Counted from the stretch's first letter, positions 25,191 through 34,618 are shown. The stretch is 49,332 bases of DNA from Aneurinibacillus thermoaerophilus (GCF_900099925.1 NZ_FNDE01000027.1:1-49332), one strand, 5' to 3'. Made by a program: numbers and translations. Notes: generated by a model not told the origin, from the letters alone.

Positions 25191-25643
25191 TTATTGTTTA
25201 TCTACAAACAAAGTAACTCCTTGAACCTCATAAATAACGACCGTTTCCCCTTCAGTAAACGTTTGGTTTCCGACGCTGGCCGCTGTCCATGATTGTCCTC
25301 CATACTTAACGATTCCTTTTTCAGTTGGAGAAATTGTCTTTGTAACGATCGCCTTATTTCCGATCATCGCATCCACATTAGTACGAATAACATCGTCATT
25401 CACTCCAAACCTGTCTATAAGAACTTCCCTTCCTAATATAATGCCAATGATAGAAGCGATGAGCATAACGGTCACTTGTATCACTAAGTTCGGGGTAAAA
25501 ATGGCGACGATCCCTGCTAGACCTGCCCCTAATGCAAAGAAAAGGGCCACAAATCCTGATAAAGTAAATTCAGCAATAAGGAGTCCAAATGCAAGAAGAA
25601 ACCACATCATCCATACTGATAATTGACTTACCAGCCACTCCAT
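25191..25643 (-). CDS. NfeD-family membrane protein
   Basis: This 150-residue protein has three or four TM segments in its first 80 residues (WMMWFLLAFGLLIAEFTLSG; ALFFALGAGLAGIVAIFTP; IQVTVMLIASIIGIILG). A small OB-fold beta barrel follows (AMIGNKAIVTKTISPTEKGI; VKYGGQSWTAASVGN; VVIYEVQGVTLFVDKQ). This is the short NfeD form without the protease domain. It precedes the SPFH gene in the same direction, the usual pairing. GGAAGGAGGG lies just before the ATG. The pair probably builds membrane domains and responds to membrane stress. Function beyond that is inference. Confidence 0.9.
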   Translation of the reverse strand: MEWLVSQLSVWMMWFLLAFGLLIAEFTLSGFVALFFALGAGLAGIVAIFTPNLVIQVTVMLIASIIGIILGREVLIDRFGVNDDVIRTNVDAMIGNKAIVTKTISPTEKGIVKYGGQSWTAASVGNQTFTEGETVVIYEVQGVTLFVDKQ

Positions 25644-25874
25644 TTCCCACCCTCCTTCCAGCTCCGTTACTTACATGTACGTAATTTTTTTACAAAAGTT
25701 TCATTAATTCAAAAAATAAGGACCTGGAATGTTGCCGTTCGCATTTCGTACACCGATCCAGCTACCCAAAAGCAACGAAATCAAATGAATATTCAAAACC
25801 TGCGCTGTTATACTATAGCTACACGTAAGAAAAAAAACTGAATATTGACCTTTGATAATCCGCGCAATAATATT

Positions 25875-26189
25875 CTATTGTTCATCAAATTCAGCAAGAT
25901 TGACATCATAAGCCAATGTCTTTTGCTGTGACGAATATGTAATGGTCACGGCTGTGTTTTTTACATCTGCCGAGCACAGCGTGACAAGCACTTCTCCTTT
26001 CTCTTCATTTGCCTCACGATATCGATCAAGCAGCCAGCTCAGTGCCGCTTCCGTCAGCGGTAGGCCGGCCAATTCTCCATTCGCCGTCGGTACATGCAAT
26101 AACTTCTTGTTATCCACAAAACCGCGCGTCGTATCCAGCAGCACTTCCACCTGCAATGGAGTCAGGTTCAACCGATACGTCTGTTCCAT
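25875..26189 (-). CDS. Conserved hypothetical protein downstream of iclR
   Basis: This 104-residue soluble acidic protein has no signal peptide and no TM segment. A strand-like start (YRLNLTPLQVEVLLDTTRGF) is followed by helices (TEAALSWLLDRYREANEE) and two strands (EVLVTLCSADVKNTAVTITY; KTLAYDVNLAEFDEQ). I do not recognise the family. GAGGAGG lies five bases before the ATG. The gap to the iclR stop is 39 bases, so the two genes are probably co-transcribed. A product of an aconitase-linked regulator operon might sense a metabolite, but nothing in the sequence shows this. Confidence 0.7.
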   Translation of the reverse strand: MEQTYRLNLTPLQVEVLLDTTRGFVDNKKLLHVPTANGELAGLPLTEAALSWLLDRYREANEEKGEVLVTLCSADVKNTAVTITYSSQQKTLAYDVNLAEFDEQ

Positions 26190-26228
26190 GTTTGCCTCCT
26201 CGTTTCTGTTTGAGTGTGCTTTCCGTTT

Positions 26229-26978
26229 TCATTTTAGCATAGACCCCATTCGTTTGGCCGCCACCATAACATAGGGCAAATTTTCCATCATCCGCTCAAG
26301 CGTCAGGCGATTCGAAGGTCCTGATACAGATAGTGCCGCTACCAGTTCACCTCTTCTGTTAAACAACGGCACCGCCACCGCTGCCGCTCCTTTCTCCCGT
26401 TCCTCATAGCTTGTGGCATATCCTCTCTTCCTGATCTCCTCCAATTGCTCCATATAAGCTTTTTTATCAATCGAAGAAGGCCAGGATGGATCCGCCAGAA
26501 CTTTCTGTTGAACTTCAGGGGAAGAATAGGCAACCAACACTTTGCTAGAAGCGCCGACCGAAAGTGGCAAATGTGCCCCAATAGGAGCCACCCGACGGAT
26601 CGTTTCGTTGCTTTCTACCGCCTGCACGCGGATTCGTTCATTCTCGTTGCGAACATATAGGCTGATCGTCTCACCAACCTGATCACGCAACCTAATCATT
26701 TCAGGCAACAAAATCTTGGCCGGATCATCTTCCTGCGGCAAATTAGCCGACAGCTGCCAGATGCGGAATCCCAGTTGATATTTTTCCGTATCAAGGTTAC
26801 GCGTCAAAAACCCTTTATTCTCCAATGAACCTAATAGGCGGTATACCGTACTTTTGTTAAGTTCGACTTTGCGGGCAATTTCCGTAAGCGTCAGTTCTTT
26901 TTCATCAATAAAACAAAGCAATATATCAAGGGCGCGGTCAGCCGCCCGCACCGTCATCTTATTTTCGGAAGCATCCAT
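26229..26978 (-). CDS. IclR-family transcriptional regulator
   Basis: This 249-residue protein begins with the winged helix domain (ALDILLCFIDEKELTLTEIA and VELNKSTVYRLLGSLENKGF). The C-terminal effector domain has the family's conserved blocks (APIGAHLPLSVGASSKVLVA; RGYATSYEEREKGAAAVAVP; LVAALSVSGPSNRLT). IclR proteins bind 13-17 bp palindromes and respond to small acids. The ATG is preceded by GGAAGGTG. It is divergent from acnA, and the gap holds two copies of one palindrome, one in front of each gene. This points to control of acnA and autoregulation. The effector is unknown. Confidence 0.93.
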   Translation of the reverse strand: MDASENKMTVRAADRALDILLCFIDEKELTLTEIARKVELNKSTVYRLLGSLENKGFLTRNLDTEKYQLGFRIWQLSANLPQEDDPAKILLPEMIRLRDQVGETISLYVRNENERIRVQAVESNETIRRVAPIGAHLPLSVGASSKVLVAYSSPEVQQKVLADPSWPSSIDKKAYMEQLEEIRKRGYATSYEEREKGAAAVAVPLFNRRGELVAALSVSGPSNRLTLERMMENLPYVMVAAKRMGSMLK

Positions 26979-26999
26979 CCTGTTCACCTTCCTGCTAAA

Positions 27000-27016
27000 G
27001 TTTCATTTGACGAAAC
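27000..27016. promoter_or_regulatory. Candidate IclR operator 1
   Basis: GTTTCATTTGACGAAAC, an imperfect palindrome with GTTTC/GAAAC arms, lies about 18 bases past the minus-strand -10 (27040-27035, TATAAT) of the iclR promoter. It shares 13 of 17 bases with operator 2. Confidence 0.7.
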
Positions 27017-27034
27017 CGTGTTGCAATATATGAC

Positions 27035-27040
27035 ATTATA
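27035..27040 (-). promoter_or_regulatory. -10 element of the iclR promoter
   Basis: Minus strand TATAAT, with a weak TTACGA 17 bases upstream (27063-27058). Confidence 0.55.
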
Positions 27041-27102
27041 CCTTATTGCCCGTTCCCTCGTAAACTATGAGCCCGTTTCAAAAAAAAAATCGAAAAATAT
27101 AG

Positions 27103-27131
27103 TGTACGTTTACGAAAAAAAGAAGTATAAT
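27103..27131 (+). promoter_or_regulatory. Promoter of acnA
   Basis: TGTACG at 27103-27108, a 17-base spacer and TATAAT at 27126-27131. The -35 is weak (three of six). Operator 2 begins 21 bases past the -10, so a bound repressor would block elongation or initiation. Confidence 0.6.
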
Positions 27132-27152
27132 GTTATCGGAAACAGAAACTCA

Positions 27153-27169
27153 GTTTCATTCAGTGAAAC
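27153..27169. promoter_or_regulatory. Candidate IclR operator 2
   Basis: GTTTCATTCAGTGAAAC, the second copy of the 17-bp palindrome, is placed between the acnA promoter and its ribosome site. Confidence 0.7.
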
Positions 27170-27201
27170 ACAAGACAAATCTTATGAAGGAGGTTATTAA
27201 C

Positions 27202-29928
27202 TTGGCAAAGAAAGATGCTTACTCTGTGCGTTCGACTTTGCAAGTAGGCAACAAGAAATACGCCTACTATTCCCTTAAAGCGTTAGAAGACCAAGGGCTT
27301 GGTCCGATTTCAAAACTTCCTTTTTCTATAAAGGTTCTTCTTGAAGCGGCTGTCCGCCAATTCGACGGCGTAGCCATTACGGAAGAACACGTAAAAAAGC
27401 TGGCAACTTGGACAGAAGAGCGCGACCCAAATCAGGAAGTTCCGTTCACTCCTGCGCGTATTGTTTTGCAGGACTTCACCGGCGTACCGGCAGTGGTTGA
27501 CCTCGCTGCAATGCGTCTGGCAATGAAAGAAATGGGTGGCGATCCTGAACGCATTAATCCGCTCGTTCCGGTTGATCTCGTTATCGACCACTCCGTAATG
27601 GTAGACGACTTCGGAAACCCGGAAGCGCTGGAAAACAACATGAAACTTGAATTCGAACGCAACGCTGAGCGTTACCGCTTCTTGCGCTGGGCACAAACCG
27701 CATTCAACAACTTCCGTGCGGTTCCTCCGGCAACCGGTATCGTTCACCAAGTAAACCTTGAATATCTTGCGTCTGTAGCTGCTACAAAAGAAGTGGACGG
27801 CGAAGTAGAAGTCTTCCCGGATTCTCTCGTAGGTACAGACTCCCATACAACCATGATCAATGGTCTCGGCGTAGTAGGCTGGGGCGTCGGTGGTATCGAA
27901 GCAGAAGCGGGCATGCTTGGTCAGCCGCTGTACTTCGTAACACCTGAAGTTGTCGGTTTCAAGCTGACAGGAAGCCTAGCTGAAGGCGCAACAGCTACCG
28001 ACCTGGCGCTGACTATTGTTAACATTCTGCGCAAAAAAGGAGTAGTCGGCAAATTTGTTGAGTTCTACGGCCCTGGCTTAAGCAACATCAGCCTGGCAGA
28101 CCGGGCAACCGTTGCGAACATGGCCCCTGAGTACGGCGCAACAATGGGCTTCTTCCCAGTGGATGAAGAAACGCTCAATTTCCTGCGTTCCACTGGCCGC
28201 AGCGAAGAGCAAGTCGCGCTGGTTGAAGCGTATTACAAAGAGCAAGGGCTTTTCCGTACGGATGACACTCCGGATCCGGTATTCTCTGAAACGCTTGAAC
28301 TCGACCTCGGCTCTATCGTCCCGACCCTTGCCGGCCCGAAACGTCCACAAGACCGCATTGAACTGACAGCAATGAAAGAAGCGTTCAACAATGCGCTGCG
28401 TACACCAATTGACAAAGGCGGCTTCGGTCTGGACGACAAACAAATCGAAAAGAAAGTTACGATTACACATAAAAACGGCAAAACTTCTGAACTCAGTACA
28501 GGCGCGGTTGTGATTGCGGCTATTACAAGCTGTACGAACACATCCAACCCGAGCGTAATGCTGGGTGCAGGTCTTGTAGCAAAGAAAGCTGTTGAGAAAG
28601 GGCTTGTAAAACCTGAATACGTAAAAACAAGCTTAACACCTGGTTCCCGTGTTGTTACGAAGTATCTTGAAAAAGCAGGGCTCCTGCCATACCTTGAAAA
28701 AGTTGGTTTCTACATCGCAGGTTACGGTTGTGCAACCTGTATCGGTAACAGCGGCCCGCTGCCGGAAGAAGTTAGCAACGCCATCGCGGAAAATGACCTA
28801 ACAGTAGCCGCTGTGCTTTCCGGTAACCGTAACTTCGAAGGCCGGGTGCATGCCCAAGTAAAAGCGAACTACCTCGCTTCTCCGCCGCTTGTTGTGGCAT
28901 ACGCGCTCGCAGGTACGGTTGACATCGATTTGTCTGCTGAACCGATCGGAACGGGCAAAGACGGTCAGCCGGTATATCTGAAGGATATTTGGCCGACAAA
29001 TGACGAAATCAAGGAAGCGATTCATTCCGCTGTTCAACCGGAAATGTTTGAAGAAGAATACAGCAACGTATTTAAAGCAAATCCGCGTTGGAACGAAATC
29101 GAATATCCGGAAGGACAACTGTATGAGTGGGATGAAAACTCCACGTACATCGCGCATCCGCCGTTCTTCTCCGGCTTGAGTTCCGAAGCGGGCGAAATCA
29201 AAGAAATCGTGGGCGCACGAGCGCTTGCCTTCCTTGGCGACTCCGTAACGACGGACCATATCTCGCCTGCCGGTAACATCGCTCCAACAAGCCCGGCTGG
29301 TATCTATCTGTCTGAACGCGGCGTAGAGCGCAAAGATTTCAACTCTTACGGTTCCCGTCGCGGTAACCATGAAGTAATGATGCGCGGTACATTCGCAAAC
29401 ATCCGTATCCGCAACAAAATGGCACCGGGCACCGAAGGCGGCGTAACAACGTACCTGCCGACCGGTGAAGTTATGCCGATCTACGATGCCGCTATGAAAT
29501 ATAAGGAATCCGGCACTCCGCTGGTTGTTATCGCGGGCAAAGAGTACGGTACCGGAAGCTCCCGTGACTGGGCTGCCAAAGGAACATTCTTGCTTGGCGT
29601 AAAAGCGGTAATCGCGGAAAGCTTCGAGCGTATACACCGCAGCAACCTGGTAGGCATGGGCGTACTGCCGCTGCAATTCGCGGAAGGCACAAACGCGGAA
29701 ACACTAGGTATCACAGGTACGGAAACATTCGATATTACTGATCTGAATGATAACATTAAACCGGGTCAGATCATTAAAGTAACAGCAACCCGCCAAGACG
29801 GCTCAACATTCGAGTTTGATGTACGCGTACGTCTGGACAGTGCGGTTGACATCGAATACTACCGCAACGGTGGTATCCTGCAAACCGTTCTGCGTCAAAT
29901 CGCAAAAGAAGCAAAAGCTGAAGTATAA
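27202..29928 (+). CDS. acnA: Aconitate hydratase
   Basis: This 908-residue TCA-cycle enzyme interconverts citrate and isocitrate. The [4Fe-4S] ligands are seen in [19 protein letters not shown] and in [12 protein letters not shown], and the swivel domain contains [16 protein letters not shown] with the catalytic serine and arginine. The length equals that of Bacillus CitB, which is also an RNA-binding protein under iron limitation. The start is TTG 27202, giving [16 protein letters not shown] lies seven bases upstream. A longer frame from 27130 would overlap the promoter and is not used. It is divergent from the IclR gene, with one candidate operator in front of each. Confidence 0.97.
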   Translation: MAKKDAYSVRSTLQVGNKKYAYYSLKALEDQGLGPISKLPFSIKVLLEAAVRQFDGVAITEEHVKKLATWTEERDPNQEVPFTPARIVLQDFTGVPAVVDLAAMRLAMKEMGGDPERINPLVPVDLVIDHSVMVDDFGNPEALENNMKLEFERNAERYRFLRWAQTAFNNFRAVPPATGIVHQVNLEYLASVAATKEVDGEVEVFPDSLVGTDSHTTMINGLGVVGWGVGGIEAEAGMLGQPLYFVTPEVVGFKLTGSLAEGATATDLALTIVNILRKKGVVGKFVEFYGPGLSNISLADRATVANMAPEYGATMGFFPVDEETLNFLRSTGRSEEQVALVEAYYKEQGLFRTDDTPDPVFSETLELDLGSIVPTLAGPKRPQDRIELTAMKEAFNNALRTPIDKGGFGLDDKQIEKKVTITHKNGKTSELSTGAVVIAAITSCTNTSNPSVMLGAGLVAKKAVEKGLVKPEYVKTSLTPGSRVVTKYLEKAGLLPYLEKVGFYIAGYGCATCIGNSGPLPEEVSNAIAENDLTVAAVLSGNRNFEGRVHAQVKANYLASPPLVVAYALAGTVDIDLSAEPIGTGKDGQPVYLKDIWPTNDEIKEAIHSAVQPEMFEEEYSNVFKANPRWNEIEYPEGQLYEWDENSTYIAHPPFFSGLSSEAGEIKEIVGARALAFLGDSVTTDHISPAGNIAPTSPAGIYLSERGVERKDFNSYGSRRGNHEVMMRGTFANIRIRNKMAPGTEGGVTTYLPTGEVMPIYDAAMKYKESGTPLVVIAGKEYGTGSSRDWAAKGTFLLGVKAVIAESFERIHRSNLVGMGVLPLQFAEGTNAETLGITGTETFDITDLNDNIKPGQIIKVTATRQDGSTFEFDVRVRLDSAVDIEYYRNGGILQTVLRQIAKEAKAEV

Positions 29929-29942
29929 TTCCGTCCATCTAC

Positions 29943-29976
29943 AAAAGAGGAGGGTTCTTCCCCTCTTCTTTTTTTT
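29943..29976 (+). terminator. Terminator of acnA
   Basis: AAAAGAGGAGGG, TTCT loop, TCCCCTCTTC and TTTTTTTT, beginning 15 bases after the stop. Confidence 0.95.
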
Positions 29977-30035
29977 ATGGAAAACCCATCAGTTCAAAAA
30001 AATTGTATAAAAAATATGTTACTGGATATATATTG

Positions 30036-30057
30036 TGATTAAAATCATTTATATAAT
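30036..30057 (+). promoter_or_regulatory. Palindrome and -10 ahead of the methyltransferase gene
   Basis: TGATTAAAATCA is a perfect 12-bp palindrome followed five bases later by TATAAT. A repressor bound here would overlap the promoter. Confidence 0.4.
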
Positions 30058-30093
30058 CCTTTTATCAATTCTGATGAAAAAAGGAGGGAAAAT

Positions 30094-31089
30094 ATGCTTA
30101 CAGTCTCAGACTTCTATCGTATAACAGAGCAGCAGTTACTCTACAATCAAAACAAGAGTCTTTTTTACACGTTAACAAATGGCAGAACGGGATTGAACGC
30201 TTCCGAAGAAACGACCAGGTTATTCAAAAGAAACCTGAAAGAAGTCGCGCAATTTATAAGAGCGACAAAGTCAGAGGGTACATATCAACAATTGCTAGAG
30301 GATATTGCAGACAAAGTTATCAGATTATTTATACAAGCGAATCAATATTTGGATTTTAATCATGAAGATCACCGTAAGCTTCAAAAAATCTATGGGGATT
30401 TATTTGAACAAATTTATGTTATAGGTAATCAAAAAGAGCAAATGTCTAATAAAGAAGTGGAGTGTTTGTTTCATTTACATTACCAAAATTTGAAAATTTT
30501 CTTATTAGAATCGAACGGGACTGAAATCTTTAAAAAGTATAAAGAAAGTCCCTATTTGTTCACAATAAAATGCGCTGAATATACTCCTGAGTTCCAAATG
30601 AAATTATTAAACATTCATTTAGATACAATTAAGCAACCCGTCTTGGATATCGGTTGCGGTTCACAAGCAAATTTAGTCCGTTTCCTCAGAAAGAACGGGA
30701 TTGAAGCGTTTGGAATAGATAGAAATGTACATACAATGAATTACTTATATAAAGCGAACTGGCTTGAATACACTTTTACACCAAATACTTGGGGGACTGT
30801 TATTTCTCATATGGCTTTTTCAAACCAGTTTATGCATCATCATTTAAGAGTCCACGGAAAGTTTGAATTATACGCAAAAAAGTATATGGAAATTCTAGAA
30901 TCGCTAAAAATTGAAGGAAGTTTTATTTACGCGCCAGGTCTTCCGTTTATGGAAGAATTATTAGTATCATTAAACAAAGCATACGTTGTAGCGACTCAAG
31001 AAATAGACACCCAAAATTTGTCGAATAACAAAACATCATTTTCTAATGTAAACAGAAAACATGTTACTAAAGTCATTCGAGTAACATGA
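30094..31089 (+). CDS. SAM-dependent methyltransferase-like protein
   Basis: This 331-residue protein has a helical N-terminal half (residues 1-175) followed by a class I methyltransferase core. The first motif is PVLDIGCGSQANLVRFL (about 182-198), and the acidic residue at the end of strand two is in EAFGIDRN (about 205-212). The later strand GSFIYAPGLPFMEELL ends the core. No substrate motif was recognised. AAAAGGAGGG precedes the ATG. Codons are strongly AT-rich compared with the genes on both sides, which suggests horizontal acquisition. A palindrome TGATTAAAATCA (30036-30047) next to TATAAT (30052-30057) may be its promoter control site. Function unknown beyond methyl transfer. Confidence 0.75.
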   Translation: MLTVSDFYRITEQQLLYNQNKSLFYTLTNGRTGLNASEETTRLFKRNLKEVAQFIRATKSEGTYQQLLEDIADKVIRLFIQANQYLDFNHEDHRKLQKIYGDLFEQIYVIGNQKEQMSNKEVECLFHLHYQNLKIFLLESNGTEIFKKYKESPYLFTIKCAEYTPEFQMKLLNIHLDTIKQPVLDIGCGSQANLVRFLRKNGIEAFGIDRNVHTMNYLYKANWLEYTFTPNTWGTVISHMAFSNQFMHHHLRVHGKFELYAKKYMEILESLKIEGSFIYAPGLPFMEELLVSLNKAYVVATQEIDTQNLSNNKTSFSNVNRKHVTKVIRVT

Positions 31090-31153
31090 GGCAACGGATG
31101 CACCATGAAAATTTGGGATGCCAGAAGTAGCCGTTTGATTGCAGCTTGATGAC

Positions 31154-31195
31154 GATGTGGGGTTCCCCCTTTATGATAGGCAACCCCATCTTTTT
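31154..31195 (+). terminator. Terminator after the methyltransferase gene
   Basis: GATGTGGGGTT pairs with AACCCCATC across a 17-base loop, followed by TTTTTAC. It overlaps the end of the convergent gene. Confidence 0.75.
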
Positions 31196-31679
31196 ACTTT
31201 TTATCTTTATTCTCAAGCATATCATCAATTTGTTTGAACAGCTTTGCAATCGCTTGATCATCGAAATTTTTCTTTGCTTTAAATGTCTCAAGCATCCCGT
31301 AAATCTCTTTGCCAAGCGAATCGTCGTTCGGATCCGCCGGGAGATCGGTCGGATCAAACCATACGTACGGATCTACATTGCTGCCGCGGAGATATTTTTG
31401 CTTCCATTCTGTAGGATACGTATAATCCTGCTCTCCGAAAACAATCGCCAGCACATCGTCCGTGCTTACGGGCAACAAATGATCGAATACATCTTCAACT
31501 CCGCCCTCCATGATGTTCAAATGACGCTGCGTATAACGGACATAATGTTCTCCCGTCGTACGATCCTTCACCAAAACATATGTTTCGTATTCCTCTTTCC
31601 TAAGCTCCTGTACATTTTCCAGTCGCTCTTCAAGTTCTTCCGACATAATGACTTTCTTAGCGCGCAAAGACGTGCTCAT
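31194..31679 (-). CDS. Conserved hypothetical acidic protein
   Basis: This 161-residue soluble protein has no signal peptide or TM. It opens with SLRAKKVIMSEELEERLENV, continues with strands (YETYVLVKDRTTGEHYVRYT), then a characteristic PVSTDDVLAIVFGEQDYTYP and a Trp-rich piece (EWKQKYLRGSNVDPYVWFDP). It ends in an acidic helix (DDQAIAKLFKQIDDMLENKD). I do not recognise the family. A purine-rich ribosome site (GGAAAGGACAGGG) precedes the ATG. It is alone, convergent with the methyltransferase and divergent from the quinone oxidoreductase gene. Composition and codon use resemble the core genes, so it is probably a lineage-specific housekeeping gene. Confidence 0.75.
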   Translation of the reverse strand: MSTSLRAKKVIMSEELEERLENVQELRKEEYETYVLVKDRTTGEHYVRYTQRHLNIMEGGVEDVFDHLLPVSTDDVLAIVFGEQDYTYPTEWKQKYLRGSNVDPYVWFDPTDLPADPNDDSLGKEIYGMLETFKAKKNFDDQAIAKLFKQIDDMLENKDKK

Positions 31680-31774
31680 CTTTCCCTGTCCTTTCCTTTA
31701 TCTTCTTTAATACGATATCATAAAATAGTGGTTAGCTTCTAGTTTGAACGATATGTACATAAGGAGGAAGTCAC

Positions 31775-32755
31775 ATGAAAGCAGTGCTTGTTGAAGAAAA
31801 AACGCGGCGTCTTTATATCGGGGAAGCTGAAGATCCTGTTCCGAAAGAAGACGAACTGCTCGTCAGCGTATATGCCACCGCACTGAACCGTGCCGATCTC
31901 GTACAAAAACGTGGTCTCTATCCCCCGCCTCCAGGTACAACGGACATCCTGGGACTGGAAATGGCCGGAGTTGTTGAAAAAGTGGGAAAACATGTAACTG
32001 GCTGGAAGCCGGGAGATCGTGTGTGTTCGCTTTTGCCTGGCGGCGGTTATGCGGAAAAAGTGGTCATTCCCGCCGAAATGGCCATCCGTATTCCGGATTC
32101 TTTCTCTTTTGAAGAGGCGGCCGCCATTCCGGAAGTATTTTTAACCGCCTATCTTAACTTATTCTGGCTGGGTGGCCTTAAGGCGGGGCATACCGTGCTG
32201 ATTCACGCGGGTGCAAGTGGCGTTGGCACAGCCGCCATCCAGCTTGTACGGGAAGCAGGAGCAATTTCTATTGTCACTGCTGGGACAGAAACAAAGCGAA
32301 CAACATGCCTGGAGCTAGGGGCCAGTCTCGCGCTCGATTATAAAGCCGGCCCTTTCGCACCAGCAGTGAAAGAAGCGACAAATGGCAAAGGCGTCAATAT
32401 TATTCTTGACTTTATCGGTGCGCCGTACTGGGAACAAAACCTTTCCTCTCTCGCCATAGACGGGCGCCTCATTATCATTGGTATCATGGGCGGTAGCAAA
32501 GTGCCAGCACTCGATCTCGGACAACTCCTGCGCCGGCGCCTGCAAGTCATCGGAACCGCGCTCCGCTCCCGTTCAGTCGCGGATAAAATCGCGCTCACAA
32601 AAGAATTCACATCGTTCGCTATGCCGCGCTTCCAAGACGGCCGCTTAAAACCGATCATCGATTCTGTCTGGGATTGGGAGCAGGCGCAAGAAGCGCACGA
32701 GTATATGGAAAGCAACAAAAACACCGGAAAAATCGTTTTACAAATCAAAAAGTAG
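31775..32755 (+). CDS. NAD(P)H:quinone oxidoreductase, zinc-free MDR family
   Basis: This 326-residue medium-chain dehydrogenase/reductase is of the quinone oxidoreductase (QOR/PIG3) type. The N-terminal domain carries NRADLVQKRGLYPPPPGTT and LGLEMAGVVEKVGKHVTGW without the zinc-binding cysteine and histidine set. The Rossmann motif is HAGASGVGTAAIQL (about 149-162). The segment DFIGAPYWEQNLSSLAIDGR is typical of PIG3-like members. It probably reduces quinones with NADPH. AGGAGG lies eight bases before the ATG. It is convergent with malic enzyme, and both end at a shared hairpin. The physiological substrate is not clear from sequence. Confidence 0.92.
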   Translation: MKAVLVEEKTRRLYIGEAEDPVPKEDELLVSVYATALNRADLVQKRGLYPPPPGTTDILGLEMAGVVEKVGKHVTGWKPGDRVCSLLPGGGYAEKVVIPAEMAIRIPDSFSFEEAAAIPEVFLTAYLNLFWLGGLKAGHTVLIHAGASGVGTAAIQLVREAGAISIVTAGTETKRTTCLELGASLALDYKAGPFAPAVKEATNGKGVNIILDFIGAPYWEQNLSSLAIDGRLIIIGIMGGSKVPALDLGQLLRRRLQVIGTALRSRSVADKIALTKEFTSFAMPRFQDGRLKPIIDSVWDWEQAQEAHEYMESNKNTGKIVLQIKK

Positions 32756-32781
32756 TGGAATACCACATACAAGGTACAAAC

Positions 32782-32815
32782 AAAAGCGCTTCGGTTATTG
32801 TGCCGAAACGCTTTT
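32782..32815. terminator. Bidirectional terminator
   Basis: AAAAGCGCTTCGG pairs with CCGAAACGCTTTT with one internal mismatch. A-runs and T-runs on the two sides serve the convergent quinone oxidoreductase and malic enzyme genes. Confidence 0.85.
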
Positions 32816-32839
32816 GCCTGCTGTCGTTGTCGACCTCGA

Positions 32840-34276
32840 TTATACTGTTTCTTTCGTGCGCTTGTCCCGTGGAATTTTGCGGGCGACACCTGTCTTAATG
32901 GCCGCATCCACTACGGCATCCCGCACTTTCTTTACAACTTTTTCATTAAATACGCTTGGGATAATGTATTGCTCGTTCAATTCTTCATCGCTGATAATCG
33001 ATGCAATAGCGTGCGCCGCCGCGACTTTCATCTCTTCGTTAATGTCTGTCGCGCGGCAATCAAAAGCACCACGGAAAACGCCCGGGAAGCAAAGCACGTT
33101 GTTAATTTGGTTCGGATAATCAGAACGCCCGGTCGCAAGTACACGTACGACGCCTGCTGCTTCTTCCGGATCAATCTCCGGCTGCGGGTTGGCCATAGCA
33201 AACACAATCGGATCTTTTGCCATTGTCTGTACCATCTCTTTGGTAAGAATGTTACCACGCGATACCCCAATAAATACATCCGCACCTACGAGCGCATCCG
33301 CCAATTGTCCCTGCATATTATCAGGATTTGTCATTTGCGCGATCTCTTCCCACACAGGGTTCTCATAAGAAACGGAGCGGGACAAAATACCATCGCGGTC
33401 TACGCCAATAACCTGCTTGGCGCCAGCGTTGAGCAAAATCTTCGTGCACGCTACACCTGCTGCTCCCATGCCTGTTACAACAATTTTTACGTTTTCAATA
33501 TCTTTGCCAACGATTTTCAGCGCGTTCAATAGGCCGGCCAGAATGACAACCGCCGTACCATGCTGGTCATCATGAAATACCGGAATATCCAGGCGCTCGC
33601 GCAGCGCTTTTTCGATTTCAAAGCAACGCGGCGCGGAGATATCTTCCAGATTAATTCCGCCAAATGCTGGTGCCATGCGGGCGATCGTTTCGATAATTTC
33701 ATTCGTGTCTTTCGTATCAAGGCAAATCGGGAATCCATCCACGTTTGCCAATTGTTTAAACAGCATCGCTTTTCCTTCCATTACCGGCATCGCCGCATAA
33801 GGGCCAATGTCACCAAGACCGAGAACGGCGGTACCGTCGCTTACAATCGCTACCGTATTGCGCTTAATGGTCAGCTTGTACGCTTTATACGGATCTTCTG
33901 CAATCGCTTCACACACGTTCGCCACACCCGGCGTATATACGCGGGACAGATCTTCCCGGTTTTGAATGGGGATCTTCGGTTTTATTTCGATTTTACCACC
34001 GATATGGCTCAAAAACGTCCGATCCGATACGCTTACAATTTTCACGCCAGGCAACATCTCGATACTTTTGATGACTTCGCTCACCTGAGCTCTGCTTTTC
34101 GTATTAATTGTATAGTCACGCACCGTATCTTCATTGGACGAGTGAACAACGTCCATTGCCACAATGTCGCCGTTCGCTTTGCTTACCGCTGTCGCAATAT
34201 CCACGAAGTTTACCTTGCGCGCATCCATTTCCAGGCGCAAAATAATACTCGTTCCTAAAGATGTAAATGGCTTCAT
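32840..34276 (-). CDS. NAD-dependent malic enzyme with ACT domain
   Basis: This 478-residue enzyme decarboxylates malate to pyruvate. Residues 1-85 form an ACT-like regulatory domain (SIILRLEMDARKVNFVDIAT; VKIVSVSDRTFLSHIGGK). The catalytic part follows: LSRVYTPGVANVCEAI, VSDGTAVLGLGDIGPYAAMP, the metal-site region FGGINLEDISAPRCFEIEK, and the NAD-binding motif VTGMGAAGVACTKILL. This is the bacterial YtsJ/MaeA-like form with an added ACT domain. The ATG is preceded by AAGGAGGAGACT; a longer frame has no ribosome site. It stands alone and would feed pyruvate from TCA-cycle malate. Confidence 0.95.
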   Translation of the reverse strand: MKPFTSLGTSIILRLEMDARKVNFVDIATAVSKANGDIVAMDVVHSSNEDTVRDYTINTKSRAQVSEVIKSIEMLPGVKIVSVSDRTFLSHIGGKIEIKPKIPIQNREDLSRVYTPGVANVCEAIAEDPYKAYKLTIKRNTVAIVSDGTAVLGLGDIGPYAAMPVMEGKAMLFKQLANVDGFPICLDTKDTNEIIETIARMAPAFGGINLEDISAPRCFEIEKALRERLDIPVFHDDQHGTAVVILAGLLNALKIVGKDIENVKIVVTGMGAAGVACTKILLNAGAKQVIGVDRDGILSRSVSYENPVWEEIAQMTNPDNMQGQLADALVGADVFIGVSRGNILTKEMVQTMAKDPIVFAMANPQPEIDPEEAAGVVRVLATGRSDYPNQINNVLCFPGVFRGAFDCRATDINEEMKVAAAHAIASIISDEELNEQYIIPSVFNEKVVKKVRDAVVDAAIKTGVARKIPRDKRTKETV

Positions 34277-34405
34277 AGTCTCCTCCTTTTCCCGCCAATG
34301 CTGAAAAATGACGAGATTGTGAACAATAATACAACAGTTTATTTTAACCTTAAATCTCGGAAAAAGAAAAGACCGGAAGCATTTTTGCAAAATTCGTACC
34401 GTACT

Positions 34406-34618
34406 TTATCTTATGTCTCCACGGTTATAAATCGGATTCATACCCGCTTCCTCCGCTCCGTTTGCCAGTGAATGCAAACTATTTATAATGGAAGTAAGCC
34501 GGACAAGATGCTGCTGTACTTGCTCCGGTGACTGTGTCTTTTCCTTTAGGCTTGTCGCACATTCGATCAACTGATCGGCAAGCCTATGCGCCAGCGTAAT
34601 ATCAAATGGCTGATACAT
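34406..34618 (-). CDS. Small hypothetical protein
   Basis: This 70-residue helical protein (FDITLAHRLADQLIECATSL; EQVQQHLVRLTSIINSLHSL) has no TM or signal. The ATG has AGGTG seven bases upstream. An in-frame GTG three codons earlier is an alternative. The two amphipathic helices recall small DNA- or protein-binding dimers, but no family was recognised. It lies 129 bases upstream of the malic enzyme start in the same direction, so it might be co-transcribed with it. Confidence 0.6.
   Translation of the reverse strand: MYQPFDITLAHRLADQLIECATSLKEKTQSPEQVQQHLVRLTSIINSLHSLANGAEEAGMNPIYNRGDIR

Noticed and set aside
28078-28470. Long minus-strand frames inside acnA
   Set aside because: They have no ribosome sites and arise from the codon bias of the aconitase gene.
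33560-34258. Plus-strand frame of 232 codons opposite malic enzyme
   Set aside because: Histidine/arginine-rich composition and no ribosome site; antisense shadow.
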